This document shows positions 17,054 through 25,559 of a DNA stretch of 64,000 nucleotides, piece after piece. The position numbers and the translations under genes are program-made. Source of the stretch: CALKZN01 sp050633585 (GTDB lineage: Bacteria; Pseudomonadota; Gammaproteobacteria; Arenicellales; Arenicellaceae). The stretch spans positions 71,756 to 135,755 of the forward strand of contig JBOEGT010000002.1 in NCBI GenBank assembly GCA_050633585.1, read 5' to 3'. The notes beneath the pieces are model-generated. The model made no database searches. It was given only the letters and a program-made list of their open reading frames with translations, and was not told the DNA's origin. The stretch's first letter is position 1. Every line of letters starts with the position of its first letter.

Positions 17054-17088
17054 GTCCGGGTCTTTATTTTTTGGCCCGGACCTTTTTT
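17054..17088 (+). terminator. Attenuating terminator between binding protein and permease genes
   Basis: Stem GTCCGGG/CCCGGAC with flanking pairs and a U-rich loop, followed by a run of six T's. Because the liv permease genes lack an obvious promoter of their own, it probably acts as a partial terminator setting a high binding protein:permease ratio. Confidence 0.8.
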
Positions 17089-17117
17089 ATCTAATTAACA
17101 ATTTTTCAGGAGACTTC

Positions 17118-18014
17118 ATGTTAACTGCAGTAGCAATACTAGTAGATGGTTTGGGATTTGCCTCATGGTTATTTTTATCCTCGGTAGGTTTGACTCTCAT
17201 CTATGGCGTTATGCGCATTTTAAATATTGCTCACGGAGGTTTTTATGCATTAGGTGCGTATTCCTCTGCGTGGGCAATTGGACTTTATTTGCAAACCGGT
17301 TCATCCATTGCATTAACGTATCTCATTATCCCTATCGCAGCGATTTCAGTAGGCCTTATTGCAGGTTTATGTATTGAAAGAGGCGTATTACGGTTTATGT
17401 ATGGACGCGATGAGGTGCTAATGGTCTTAGTGACATATGCAATATTCCTTATCCTCGAAGATGCGACAAAGCTTATTTGGGGGACTGAATCACTTGTGGC
17501 ATACCAACCGGCATATTATTTAGGCAATATCGATATTCTAGGCATTCCTTATACTGTTTATAAGTTTGCACTGATTGGTCTGGCAATACTGTGTGGAGCT
17601 GTGCTTTGGTGGGGTTTGAATCGAACACGTATAGGAAAGCTATTGTTAGTTGTCATCGAAGACCGGGAAGTTAGTAGTTCATTAGGGATTAATGTCACTC
17701 TTTTTTTTACGGTAACTTTTGTTATTGGAGCCACGCTTGGCGCTCTTGGTGGAGCTGTGACGGCACCGCAAATTTCAGTCGTACCTGGTATTGGTGCTGA
17801 AATTATAGTGATGGCCTTTGCTGTTATTGTGATTGGCGGTATGGGAAGTATTGGTGGGGCAATCATTGGTGCAATTTTTGTGGGGTTTGCGCGAGCAGTT
17901 TCAGTGCATATTTATCCTCCCGCAGAGTTATTTTCAATTTACTTGGTAATGACTGCAGTGCTTGCAGTGAAGCCTTATGGCCTATTTTCATTGGCTGAAG
18001 GGAGGAAGATATGA
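17118..18014 (+). CDS. livH: LivH-type ABC permease
   Basis: 298-residue membrane permease of the branched-chain amino acid class (GLTLIYGVMRILNIAHGGFY; GINVTLFFTVTFVIGA; AVIVIGGMGSIGGAIIGAI). I use ATG 17118, preceded by CAGGAGAC; an upstream open frame from 17052 runs through the terminator hairpin and is unlikely to be translated. Its TGA overlaps the livM start, giving coupled synthesis of the two channel halves. Confidence 0.92.
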   Translation: MLTAVAILVDGLGFASWLFLSSVGLTLIYGVMRILNIAHGGFYALGAYSSAWAIGLYLQTGSSIALTYLIIPIAAISVGLIAGLCIERGVLRFMYGRDEVLMVLVTYAIFLILEDATKLIWGTESLVAYQPAYYLGNIDILGIPYTVYKFALIGLAILCGAVLWWGLNRTRIGKLLLVVIEDREVSSSLGINVTLFFTVTFVIGATLGALGGAVTAPQISVVPGIGAEIIVMAFAVIVIGGMGSIGGAIIGAIFVGFARAVSVHIYPPAELFSIYLVMTAVLAVKPYGLFSLAEGRKI

Positions 18015-18970
18015 TGAATCATTTTGATCGTACAGAGCGTTTTCTATTGCTTGGTTTGCCGATACTTATTGTGTTGGGGTTCATATTGCCTGAGTGGTTA
18101 GTCAATTATGTTCAAGTGTCGCTTGGCACCGGTTTGGTTGCACTAGGGGTAATGATTCAAATGCGTGCTGGTTTAGTGAGTTTTGGGCAAGGTCTATATT
18201 TTTGTATTGGTGGTTATGCCGCTGGTATGGCTGGGAAGTTTTGGGGGATATCTGATTTTTTTGTACTCATGGTTTGTGGCATTCTAGCGAGTGTATTTGT
18301 CGCCTATATTGCTGGATTTTTGTTGCGTCGATACCGAGAGATATTTTTTGCGATGTTGTCGTTAGCCTTATCAATGATCTTGTTTGGGTTGCTCAGTAAG
18401 ATTGAGGTGTTGGGGAGTACTGATGGGTTTAATTTACCGAGTGCTACGTATCTAGGCTGGGCGCCTGAGGGCGTTGCAGCAAAACATTCGCTTTACATAG
18501 CTACCTGCATTCCTGCCATTATTTGCGCGATTCTTCTCAATCGTTATCTTCGTAGCCCTATGGGATATATTGGCGAAGCGATAAGGGAGAACGAAATTCG
18601 CATTGAATACTTAGGAACGTCTGCCCATCACGCGGTACATAAAAAATATATGATTGCGGCAGCTGTTTCGGGGACTGGAGGGGTGTTATGGGCTCTAGCG
18701 CTTGGGCATGTTGACCCAGAAATGACTAATTGGACGACATCAGGGCAATTTGTGTTTGTGTCTATTTTGAGCGGAACAGGCAATATTGCAGCACCTCTAT
18801 TAGGAACATTTATCCTCGAAATTGTCAGGGTGTATGCGGTTGAAGCATCACCGAACACTTGGCAAATGATACTGGGTGTAATCATGTTACTAACCATTGT
18901 TTTCTTGCCTAAAGGACTTTGGTCTTTATTACAGAAAACGAAGTCTAAGAATACCAATGGAGAAGCCTAA
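18011..18970 (+). CDS. livM: LivM-type ABC permease
   Basis: 319-residue integral membrane partner of LivH (MIQMRAGLVSFGQGLYFCIGGY; EIFFAMLSLALSM; IRENEIRIEYLGT). Overlaps livH by 4 bp and livG by 1 bp, so the four transporter genes are tightly coupled. The C-terminus is short and basic. Confidence 0.92.
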   Translation: MMNHFDRTERFLLLGLPILIVLGFILPEWLVNYVQVSLGTGLVALGVMIQMRAGLVSFGQGLYFCIGGYAAGMAGKFWGISDFFVLMVCGILASVFVAYIAGFLLRRYREIFFAMLSLALSMILFGLLSKIEVLGSTDGFNLPSATYLGWAPEGVAAKHSLYIATCIPAIICAILLNRYLRSPMGYIGEAIRENEIRIEYLGTSAHHAVHKKYMIAAAVSGTGGVLWALALGHVDPEMTNWTTSGQFVFVSILSGTGNIAAPLLGTFILEIVRVYAVEASPNTWQMILGVIMLLTIVFLPKGLWSLLQKTKSKNTNGEA

Positions 18971-19758
18971 TGGAATCAATTTTAGAAACGATTAATTTAG
19001 AGCGTACTTTTGGTGCTGTAGTCGCCGCTTCGAATATCAATATCAAAATTACTGCTGGCGAAGTGTTGGGTGTTATTGGCTCTAATGGTGCTGGAAAAAC
19101 TACTTTTGTGAATATGATCACCGGTTATCTTGAGCCAAGTTCGGGGAAAATTTTGTACCATGGCAAAGAAATCACAGGTAAGAAAACGAGAGATATTACT
19201 CGTATGGGTATTTGTCGGTCTTTTCAGATTCCGCAGTTATTTCTTGAGCTGTCAGCCTTAGATAACATTTTGATCGCATTAACTGTGGCTAAGCAGCTTA
19301 AACCTGCATTGTTGCGGCCCGCTATAACGCCTGGTTTGATTCAAGAAGCGATGAGTGTTCTTGAGCGGTTTAAGATTGATCAGCATGCAGAAAGTCATGT
19401 AGGGACACTTCCTCAAGGTGTGCGCAAGCTTGTTGATATTGCGATGGCAACTGTTGGAAATCCTGAACTACTATTTCTTGATGAGCCAACCAGTGGTGTG
19501 AGTGCTGAAGAAAAAATGCAAATTATGGAGGTGTTAATTAATGCGCTGAAAAGCACTAAGACAGCGGTTCTTTTTATTGAGCATGACATGGAAATTATTG
19601 AAAAATTTGCACCAAGAGTGGTCGCTTTTTATGAAGGAACTGTTTTAGCTGACGGTCCAGCCGATGAGGTTTTGGAAAACAATAAAGTGCGTGAGTTTGT
19701 GATTGGTACTGAGTTTCATCGTCAAAAAGATGAAGGAAAAGAAGGTGTTAAATGTTAG
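18970..19758 (+). CDS. livG: LivG-type ABC ATPase
   Basis: 262-residue ATPase. Walker A GSNGAGKTT near residue 36, a divergent signature segment LPQGVRKL, Walker B LLFLDEPTSG and the switch His in IEHDMEII. Drives uptake with LivF. It overlaps livF by 7 bp. Confidence 0.93.
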   Translation: MESILETINLERTFGAVVAASNINIKITAGEVLGVIGSNGAGKTTFVNMITGYLEPSSGKILYHGKEITGKKTRDITRMGICRSFQIPQLFLELSALDNILIALTVAKQLKPALLRPAITPGLIQEAMSVLERFKIDQHAESHVGTLPQGVRKLVDIAMATVGNPELLFLDEPTSGVSAEEKMQIMEVLINALKSTKTAVLFIEHDMEIIEKFAPRVVAFYEGTVLADGPADEVLENNKVREFVIGTEFHRQKDEGKEGVKC

Positions 19759-20402
19759 CAATTAAAGATTTAAGTTTATCGATACAGAAGGTTCCTATCC
19801 TTAACAATATCAAGTTGTCGATTGAGCAAGGGCAAACTGTTGGGCTTATTGGTCGCAATGGGGCGGGTAAAACAACATTAATGCGCGCGATTATGGGGCT
19901 CATTGATCAACAATCTGGCGAATTAATGTTTCGTGATGTCCCATTGCATACGTCTAAAGCACATGTGCGGGCATTTCTTGGTATTGGATATTTACCAGAG
20001 GATAGGCGTTTAGTGCCTCATTTTACGGTGGAAGAAAATATTCTAGTGCCATTATGGGCAATGAAGCGTGGTCATGATGTGAGTCGCTTGGAATGGGTTT
20101 ATGAGCTAATGCCTGAAATTGGACGATTTGCTGACAGAAAAGCTTTAACGCTCAGTGGTGGTCAGCAAAAACTAGTTGCACTAGCTCGGGCGTTGGTAAC
20201 GGGGTCAAATTTATTGTTATTAGATGAGCCTTTTGAGGGGGTTGCACCTGCGCTTGCTGAACGCTTGATGGAAGTCATATCTAACCTAAAAGAAGAAAAT
20301 TTGTCTGTATTAATTTCTGAGTCTGATTACACGCACTCTAAAAAAGTAGTAGACAAAACTTACGTCATTGAGCGTGGATCAATTAACGTGATGAATCATT
20401 AG
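19752..20402 (+). CDS. livF: LivF-type ABC ATPase
   Basis: 216-residue ATPase. Walker A GRNGAGKTT, signature LSGGQQKLVALARAL, Walker B LLLLDEPFEGVAP, short as usual for LivF. At the switch-histidine position the sequence reads ISESDYTH, where an IEQ/VEH-type motif is usual; this is a visible divergence and might lower activity. Ends 11 bp before the next alcohol dehydrogenase start. Confidence 0.92.
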   Translation: MLAIKDLSLSIQKVPILNNIKLSIEQGQTVGLIGRNGAGKTTLMRAIMGLIDQQSGELMFRDVPLHTSKAHVRAFLGIGYLPEDRRLVPHFTVEENILVPLWAMKRGHDVSRLEWVYELMPEIGRFADRKALTLSGGQQKLVALARALVTGSNLLLLDEPFEGVAPALAERLMEVISNLKEENLSVLISESDYTHSKKVVDKTYVIERGSINVMNH

Positions 20403-20413
20403 TGAGGTGGAAG

Positions 20414-21586
20414 ATGGTCAATTTTACGTTTAACACTACCGCCTCTATTCATCATGAAATTGGTGGATCAAAAAAATTAGGAGAGTTAGTTTCAGACATG
20501 TCTAGCGTATTGCATGGCAGTACTGTCATGTTTGTCACAGATCCCGGAATCATGAAATTAAGCCTAGCGAATCCTGCCCTTGATAGCTTATCTAGGGCAG
20601 GTTTTAGCATAGTTATTTTTGATCAGGTTGAGGCTGACCCGAAAGAACAAACTATTCTTGATGCGGTCAATCTCGCTCAACAGCAAGGTGTTTTAGCGAT
20701 TGTTGGTTTTGGTGGCGGCAGTTCAATGGATGTTGCTAAATTAATTTCGTTACTCGTGGGTTCGCAGCAAGACATATCAGATATTTATGGAGTTAACCAA
20801 GCAAGCGGTTCTAGGCTCCCACTAGTGTTAGTACCAACGACCGCTGGTACTGGATCGGAAGTCACGGCTATTTCGATAGTCACAACCGGTAATGAAGAGA
20901 AGAAAGGTGTGGTTTCTCCTATTTTACTGCCAGATATTGCATTGTTAGATGCTGAGCTAACAGTGGGGCTACCACCCTCAATTACAGCGGCAACAGGCAT
21001 TGATGCAATGGTCCATGCAATTGAGGCTTTTACTTCAAATAGTCCCAATAATAATCTTTTGTCTAAAATGCAAGCTAAACAGGCGTTAAGCCTACTGTCT
21101 GCAAACATTGAAGAAGCCGTGTTTAATGGTCAAAACATAGAAGCACGTTCAAATATGTTGTTAGGTTCTATGCTGGCAGGGCAGTCCTTTGCCAATTCTC
21201 CAGTGGCGGCAGTGCATGCACTGGCTTATCCCATTGGTAGTTTGTTTCATGTGCCTCATGGCTTGTCAAACGCCTTGGTTCTTTGCCAGGTTATGTCGTT
21301 CAATGCACCGGTGTGTCATCAGGAATATGCATCACTTGCACCGTTTATATTTCCAGATATGGCTTTTCTACGTAGTTCTGAAAGTATTACGAAGGAACTT
21401 GTTGAGCGTCTTTTTACGTTAATTCAAAAACTCAACCTAGAAACACAGTTAAGCCAAGTGGGAATTCGTGCACATGATATTGATCGTCTTGCAGAAGATG
21501 CGATGAAGCAAACACGGTTGTTAGTCAACAACCCTAGAAAGATGACGCTCGACGAAATCAAAGGCATTTATTCCAATGTGCTGTGA
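20414..21586 (+). CDS. Second iron-containing alcohol dehydrogenase
   Basis: 390-residue paralogue of the enzyme at 540-1694, sharing GGGSSMDVAK, PTTAGTGSEV, TGIDAMVHAIEAFTS and AVHALAYPIG...HVPHGLSNALVL with all metal ligands. ATG 20414 is preferred over GTG 20402 because AGGTGG lies at the right distance. Directly follows livF, so it is expressed with the transporter, and precedes an aldehyde dehydrogenase: together they could oxidise an imported alcohol to its acid. Substrate unknown; hydroxy acids such as 4-hydroxybutyrate are one candidate. Confidence 0.92.
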   Translation: MVNFTFNTTASIHHEIGGSKKLGELVSDMSSVLHGSTVMFVTDPGIMKLSLANPALDSLSRAGFSIVIFDQVEADPKEQTILDAVNLAQQQGVLAIVGFGGGSSMDVAKLISLLVGSQQDISDIYGVNQASGSRLPLVLVPTTAGTGSEVTAISIVTTGNEEKKGVVSPILLPDIALLDAELTVGLPPSITAATGIDAMVHAIEAFTSNSPNNNLLSKMQAKQALSLLSANIEEAVFNGQNIEARSNMLLGSMLAGQSFANSPVAAVHALAYPIGSLFHVPHGLSNALVLCQVMSFNAPVCHQEYASLAPFIFPDMAFLRSSESITKELVERLFTLIQKLNLETQLSQVGIRAHDIDRLAEDAMKQTRLLVNNPRKMTLDEIKGIYSNVL

Positions 21587-21659
21587 CAAATAGTTTGAAT
21601 ATGTCATTCGTTGCCCGCCATTACTAACTAAAACAGCCACTTAAATTTTTAGAGGTTTT

Positions 21660-23147
21660 ATGTCTTTCTCCGACACTCTTATCAAAAAAATATCTGACCC
21701 ATCATTACTAAAAGCCGCCGCAAAGGTAGGTAATCAATGGGTTGGAATTCATGATGTTTCAGAATCTTTTGAAGTTAAAAACCCTGCAACGGGGAGTGTT
21801 ATTGCGACACTCCCTCGGGTGGGTGTGTATGAAACATCCAAAGCCATTGATATTGCTTTTGAAGCACAAAAAAAATGGGCAAAAAAAACGGGTAAATATA
21901 GAGCCGCTATTTTGCGAAAATTCTATGAGCTTATTATTGAAAATTCTGACGATTTAGCGACGATCTTAACCATGGAAATGGGTAAGCCATTAAATGAAGC
22001 GAAGGGAGAAATTCTTTATGGGGCTTCTTTTATTGAATGGTTTTCTGAGGAAGCAAAGCGTATCTATGGAGATACTATTCCAGGGCATCAAGACGATATC
22101 CGTACGATAGTATTGAAACAGCCTGTTGGTGTGGTAGCAGCAATTACACCATGGAACTTTCCAAACGCGATGATTACTCGAAAAATTGGGCCTGCCTTGG
22201 CGGTGGGTTGTGCTGTTGTTAGTAAGCCTGCCGGAGAAACTCCATTATCGGCTATTGCCCTGGTAGAGCTTGCCGATAGAGCCGGGCTTCCCTCTGGTCT
22301 CTTAAGTGTTATTACTAGTGACGATGGCCCTGAGATTGGCAAAGAATTGTGTAATAACGTAAAGGTAAGAAAGTTAACGTTTACGGGTTCTACTGAAGTG
22401 GGTCGTATTTTAATGCGCCAATGCTCTGCCCACATTAAGAAATTGAGTTTAGAGTTAGGTGGAAATGCGCCATTTATTGTTTTTGATGATGCTGATGTTG
22501 ATCAGGCAGTTGCAGGGGCTATGGTATCTAAGTTTCGTAATGCTGGCCAAACCTGTGTTTGTGCAAATCGTCTTTACGTACAAACAAAAATATATGACGA
22601 ATTTGCTGAAAAGTTAGCTGAAAAAGTTTCTGAATTAGCAGTAGGTGATGGTTTTACTGATGGCGTGACAACGGGCCCTCTTATTGACTCTAAGGCTATT
22701 TTAAAGGTTGAGGAGCATATTCTTGATGCAGTGAATAAAGGTGCCCGTATTCGTTGTGGAGGCTCTCAACAAAGCACAGATGGGTCGTTTTTTGAACCGA
22801 CGATACTCACTGATGTCACTAAAGAAATGCAAATATTTAAAGAAGAGACGTTTGGTCCAGTGGCTCCGTTATTTCGTTTTGATGATGTCGAAGATGTTAT
22901 TCAACAAGCGAATGATACAGAGTTTGGTCTGGCTTCTTACTTTTACGCGAATGACCTTAGAAAGGTCTGGAAAGTGGCAGAGGCCCTTGAGTACGGCATG
23001 GTTGGTGTGAATACGGGGTTAATTTCTACCGAGGTTGCGCCGTTTGGAGGGATTAAACAATCCGGTTTGGGGCGTGAAGGTTCAAAGTATGGAGTTGAAG
23101 ATTATTTAGAGTTGAAATATGTCTGTTTAGGGCATATGGATGAATAA
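21660..23147 (+). CDS. gabD: NAD(P)-dependent succinate-semialdehyde dehydrogenase-like aldehyde dehydrogenase
   Basis: 495 residues that align along the whole length with GabD (from recall): GEILYGASFIEWFSEEAKRI, TPWNFPNAMITRKIGPAL, FTGSTEVGRI, general base E265 in LELGGNAPF, catalytic C299 in GQTCVCANR. One deviation: VSKPAGET replaces the common VLKPA cofactor-binding segment, though the Lys is kept. It follows the Fe-ADH by 73 bp and probably oxidises the aldehyde the latter makes. Semialdehyde specificity is inferred from similarity. Confidence 0.88.
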   Translation: MSFSDTLIKKISDPSLLKAAAKVGNQWVGIHDVSESFEVKNPATGSVIATLPRVGVYETSKAIDIAFEAQKKWAKKTGKYRAAILRKFYELIIENSDDLATILTMEMGKPLNEAKGEILYGASFIEWFSEEAKRIYGDTIPGHQDDIRTIVLKQPVGVVAAITPWNFPNAMITRKIGPALAVGCAVVSKPAGETPLSAIALVELADRAGLPSGLLSVITSDDGPEIGKELCNNVKVRKLTFTGSTEVGRILMRQCSAHIKKLSLELGGNAPFIVFDDADVDQAVAGAMVSKFRNAGQTCVCANRLYVQTKIYDEFAEKLAEKVSELAVGDGFTDGVTTGPLIDSKAILKVEEHILDAVNKGARIRCGGSQQSTDGSFFEPTILTDVTKEMQIFKEETFGPVAPLFRFDDVEDVIQQANDTEFGLASYFYANDLRKVWKVAEALEYGMVGVNTGLISTEVAPFGGIKQSGLGREGSKYGVEDYLELKYVCLGHMDE

Positions 23148-23187
23148 GTGCCCCAGTGATTGAATCTTTTTGAGAAGTAGATATGTG

Positions 23188-24261
23188 ATGCGGAGTAGTA
23201 CAGTGAAAAAAAATAATATATTCATTTTTGTTTTCTTGTTGTTAGGTTTTCAAAGCCTAGCAAAAGCTCAAACATATCAATGGCGCATTGCTGAAACATG
23301 GCCACAAAACTTTCCTATTTTTAGTGAAGCGGTTGAAAAAATGTCTGCTTTAACTCATCAGTTATCGAATGGGCGATTAACGATTAGGTCGTATCCTCGA
23401 GAAGTCCATAAACGGCCATTAGGTGTTTTCGATATGGTGCGTTCAGGTGAGTTTGAAATGGGGCATTCAGCATCATACTTTTGGAAAGATTGGGATATAA
23501 ATACACTGTTTTTCACAACATTACCCTTTGGTATGACGGCGAATGAACAATACTCATGGTTTTACTACGGTGGAGGGATAGAATTAATGCAAAAAACCTA
23601 TGCGCCATATGGTGTGCTGTCTTTTCCTGGTGGAAATACAGGCAATCAGATGGGCGGATGGTTTAGAAAAGAAATTAAAAGCATCAAGGATTTACATGGG
23701 TTGATTATGAGTGTTCCAGGCTTAGCTAGTGATGCATTTGTTAGGCTTGGTGTTCAAACGATTAATTTGCCTGCTGAAAAACTGTTGAAATCGCTTGAGT
23801 CAGGCGCAATTGACGCCTTGGAGTGGGTCGGTCCGTCGCAAGACTTAACGATGGGCTTTCATAAAGTGGCTCCTTTTTATTACACTGGGTGGCATGAGCC
23901 TGCAACAGAGTTGCAGTTTTTAGTGAATAAACAGGCCTATAATAAACTGCCGCAAGATTTGCAGTTGATCCTGACTGTATCGATGCGTTTGGCTGCTTAC
24001 GATATGTATTTTAATAATTTTCATGTTAGCGCGAATAACCTGTCAAAAATGCGTGATGAATACCCGAATATTAAAATTCGCGCGTTCCCAAGGGATGTTA
24101 TACGTGAGCTTCGAAAGCATATTGACCTAAAGCTAACTGAGCTAAGGAAGTCTGGCAGCCCTTTGACAAAAGAAATACTAGCCTCGATTGATGCTTATAA
24201 AGCCACAGCAAGGCAATGGACATTAATCTCAGATCAAGCATTTTTGAATAACGGATTTTAA
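23188..24261 (+). CDS. TRAP transporter solute-binding protein (DctP family), no channel genes nearby
   Basis: About 357 residues with a signal peptide (NNIFIFVFLLLGFQSLAKAQ) and the DctP pattern (WRIAETWPQNFPIFSEAVEKM; GLASDAFVRLGVQTINLPAEKL; ALEWVGPSQDLTMGFHKVAPFYY). Start ATG 23188 or GTG 23203; the latter has GGAG seven bases upstream. The segment around WVGPSQD resembles binding proteins for keto acids. TRAP uptake needs DctQ and DctM membrane subunits, which are absent here, so it must work with subunits encoded elsewhere or has another role. Confidence 0.88.
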   Translation: MRSSTVKKNNIFIFVFLLLGFQSLAKAQTYQWRIAETWPQNFPIFSEAVEKMSALTHQLSNGRLTIRSYPREVHKRPLGVFDMVRSGEFEMGHSASYFWKDWDINTLFFTTLPFGMTANEQYSWFYYGGGIELMQKTYAPYGVLSFPGGNTGNQMGGWFRKEIKSIKDLHGLIMSVPGLASDAFVRLGVQTINLPAEKLLKSLESGAIDALEWVGPSQDLTMGFHKVAPFYYTGWHEPATELQFLVNKQAYNKLPQDLQLILTVSMRLAAYDMYFNNFHVSANNLSKMRDEYPNIKIRAFPRDVIRELRKHIDLKLTELRKSGSPLTKEILASIDAYKATARQWTLISDQAFLNNGF

Positions 24262-24625
24262 TAATCCTAGATGATGGATTAGTGGGTTTGGATTCTAAAG
24301 GAGTCGGAGTCCTAGCAGTCTGAGGTATATGGGTGAGAGTCAAGAGGCACATTTCTGTGGCTGATAAATCGTTGCTTATTGATTGATGATGAGCATTTAC
24401 TGTTGGATAGTGTTCGTAAAGACTCGTTAAGCATGATGCTAATAAAATTGACTATAGAGTCAGGCCTGTATGCTAAAGGTGGCTGATGACGACTATGAAA
24501 ATAGAATGAGATGCTAAAGATGTATTAGTGCTTGCTTAATGGCTGCTGGAAACTGCACGCGCAAAGGCATCAAGCTATTTGCTAATCTCTTGATATATTG
24601 GATAAATATGCGTTGATATAAGAAA
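24262..24625. other. Non-coding gap with a possible decayed response-regulator fragment
   Basis: No intact gene. Between 24357 and 24486 on the + strand the frames read VADKSLLID, then after a one-base shift DDEHLLLDSVRKDSLS, resembling the N-terminus of a receiver domain with its acidic pair, and then stop codons. The rest of the gap shows nothing recognisable. The similarity is short and may be chance. Confidence 0.25.
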
Positions 24626-24701
24626 TGGCTCCCCGAGCTGGACTCGAACCAGCGACCCAATGATTAACAGTCATTTGCTCTACCAACTGAGCTATCGGGG
24701 A
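24626..24701 (-). tRNA. tRNA-Asn (GTT)
   Basis: The reverse complement gives a 76-nt cloverleaf: acceptor TCCCCGA/TCGGGGA, D-arm GCTC...GAGC, anticodon stem AATGA/TCATT around CTGTTAA (anticodon GTT), T-arm with GGTTCGAGTCC, and an encoded CCA. Confidence 0.97.
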
Positions 24702-24805
24702 GTGTTTGTAGGACGCGAATGATATTGATTGATCTATTTAGGGTCAAGTAGTTTTTTCATTATTTTTGTGTTTCTTTTTAATTTGGATTGATATTCAGAG
24801 TTTAC

Positions 24806-25360
24806 TTATTTAATGGCAGTTAAGCATTGCTGGATTCGGGATGAGTCTGACAGTGTTTTTACGCGTGTTCTTCCTGTGTAGAGCAGTAAGATATGCGTCG
24901 CTTCTTTTGCATTGCATAGATAGAATCCAGCACTTCGAGCAGAACCATTTGCTCTAAAACGCAGGCGCCCGCGTTGATTGAATATTACCCCAATATTTGA
25001 TTGGTTGGAGGTGCGGTGCACCCTAATGATGGTGTCAGTTTCATCGAGTTCGGCATTCTGATTTAAGTCAATATATGCTAGCCAGCCATAAGACCAATTA
25101 GCACCAAAGGGGCGATGGCTATTGCAAGAACTGTTGGATTGAAGCTCGCATACATAAGTGTCAACACCGGTGGATATTGCTGTTTGTCTCGCGAGAGATA
25201 AAACCATGCGTAAATCATTGCTGGTGGCTTTGATTTTGCTGCGTTCTATGAAGGTTTGAAAGTTTGGAATAGCAACACTAGTGATGATTGAAATAATGCT
25301 AATGCATAATATTAATTCAATGAGCGTCATGCCGCGAGTGGTGGTGCGTAATATGGCCAT
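24806..25360 (-). CDS. Type IV pilus/T2S minor pseudopilin (GspH/FimT family)
   Basis: 184 residues with a class III prepilin leader: a short basic leader ending in G10, cleavage before M11, then TLIELILCISIISIITSVAI with Glu at +5, followed by NFQTFIERSKIKATSNDLRM as in FimT/GspH. The C-terminal half has four cysteines that could form disulfides. It has GGAGGG before the ATG. It stands alone, with no other pilin genes around, and is likely an accessory minor pilin for a pilus or DNA-uptake machine encoded elsewhere. Confidence 0.85.
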   Translation of the reverse strand: MAILRTTTRGMTLIELILCISIISIITSVAIPNFQTFIERSKIKATSNDLRMVLSLARQTAISTGVDTYVCELQSNSSCNSHRPFGANWSYGWLAYIDLNQNAELDETDTIIRVHRTSNQSNIGVIFNQRGRLRFRANGSARSAGFYLCNAKEATHILLLYTGRTRVKTLSDSSRIQQCLTAIK

Positions 25361-25559
25361 GTTCCCTCCGTGGAATATAGGCTGATTTTTGGGGTTTAGC
25401 GGGTGTTTGTTATGCTGTTTCTTCCTTGAAGCAGATAAATAACACTGACCGCTAATTTACTGTGAAATTTTTACTTTTTCTAGTCTTTCATGCAGGTTTT
25501 ATTCGTTTGATTTGTTACCATTATCAATCGATCTGAATAAATGCCTTGGTAAAAAAATC

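Noticed and set aside
17052..17117. Upstream start of livH overlapping the hairpin
   Set aside because: Would begin with a non-ATG codon inside a terminator stem; ATG 17118 has a good ribosome site and yields the usual LivH N-terminus.
25440..25559. LexA box upstream of uvrB
   Set aside because: Only a half match (CTGT without a spaced ACAG) is visible.
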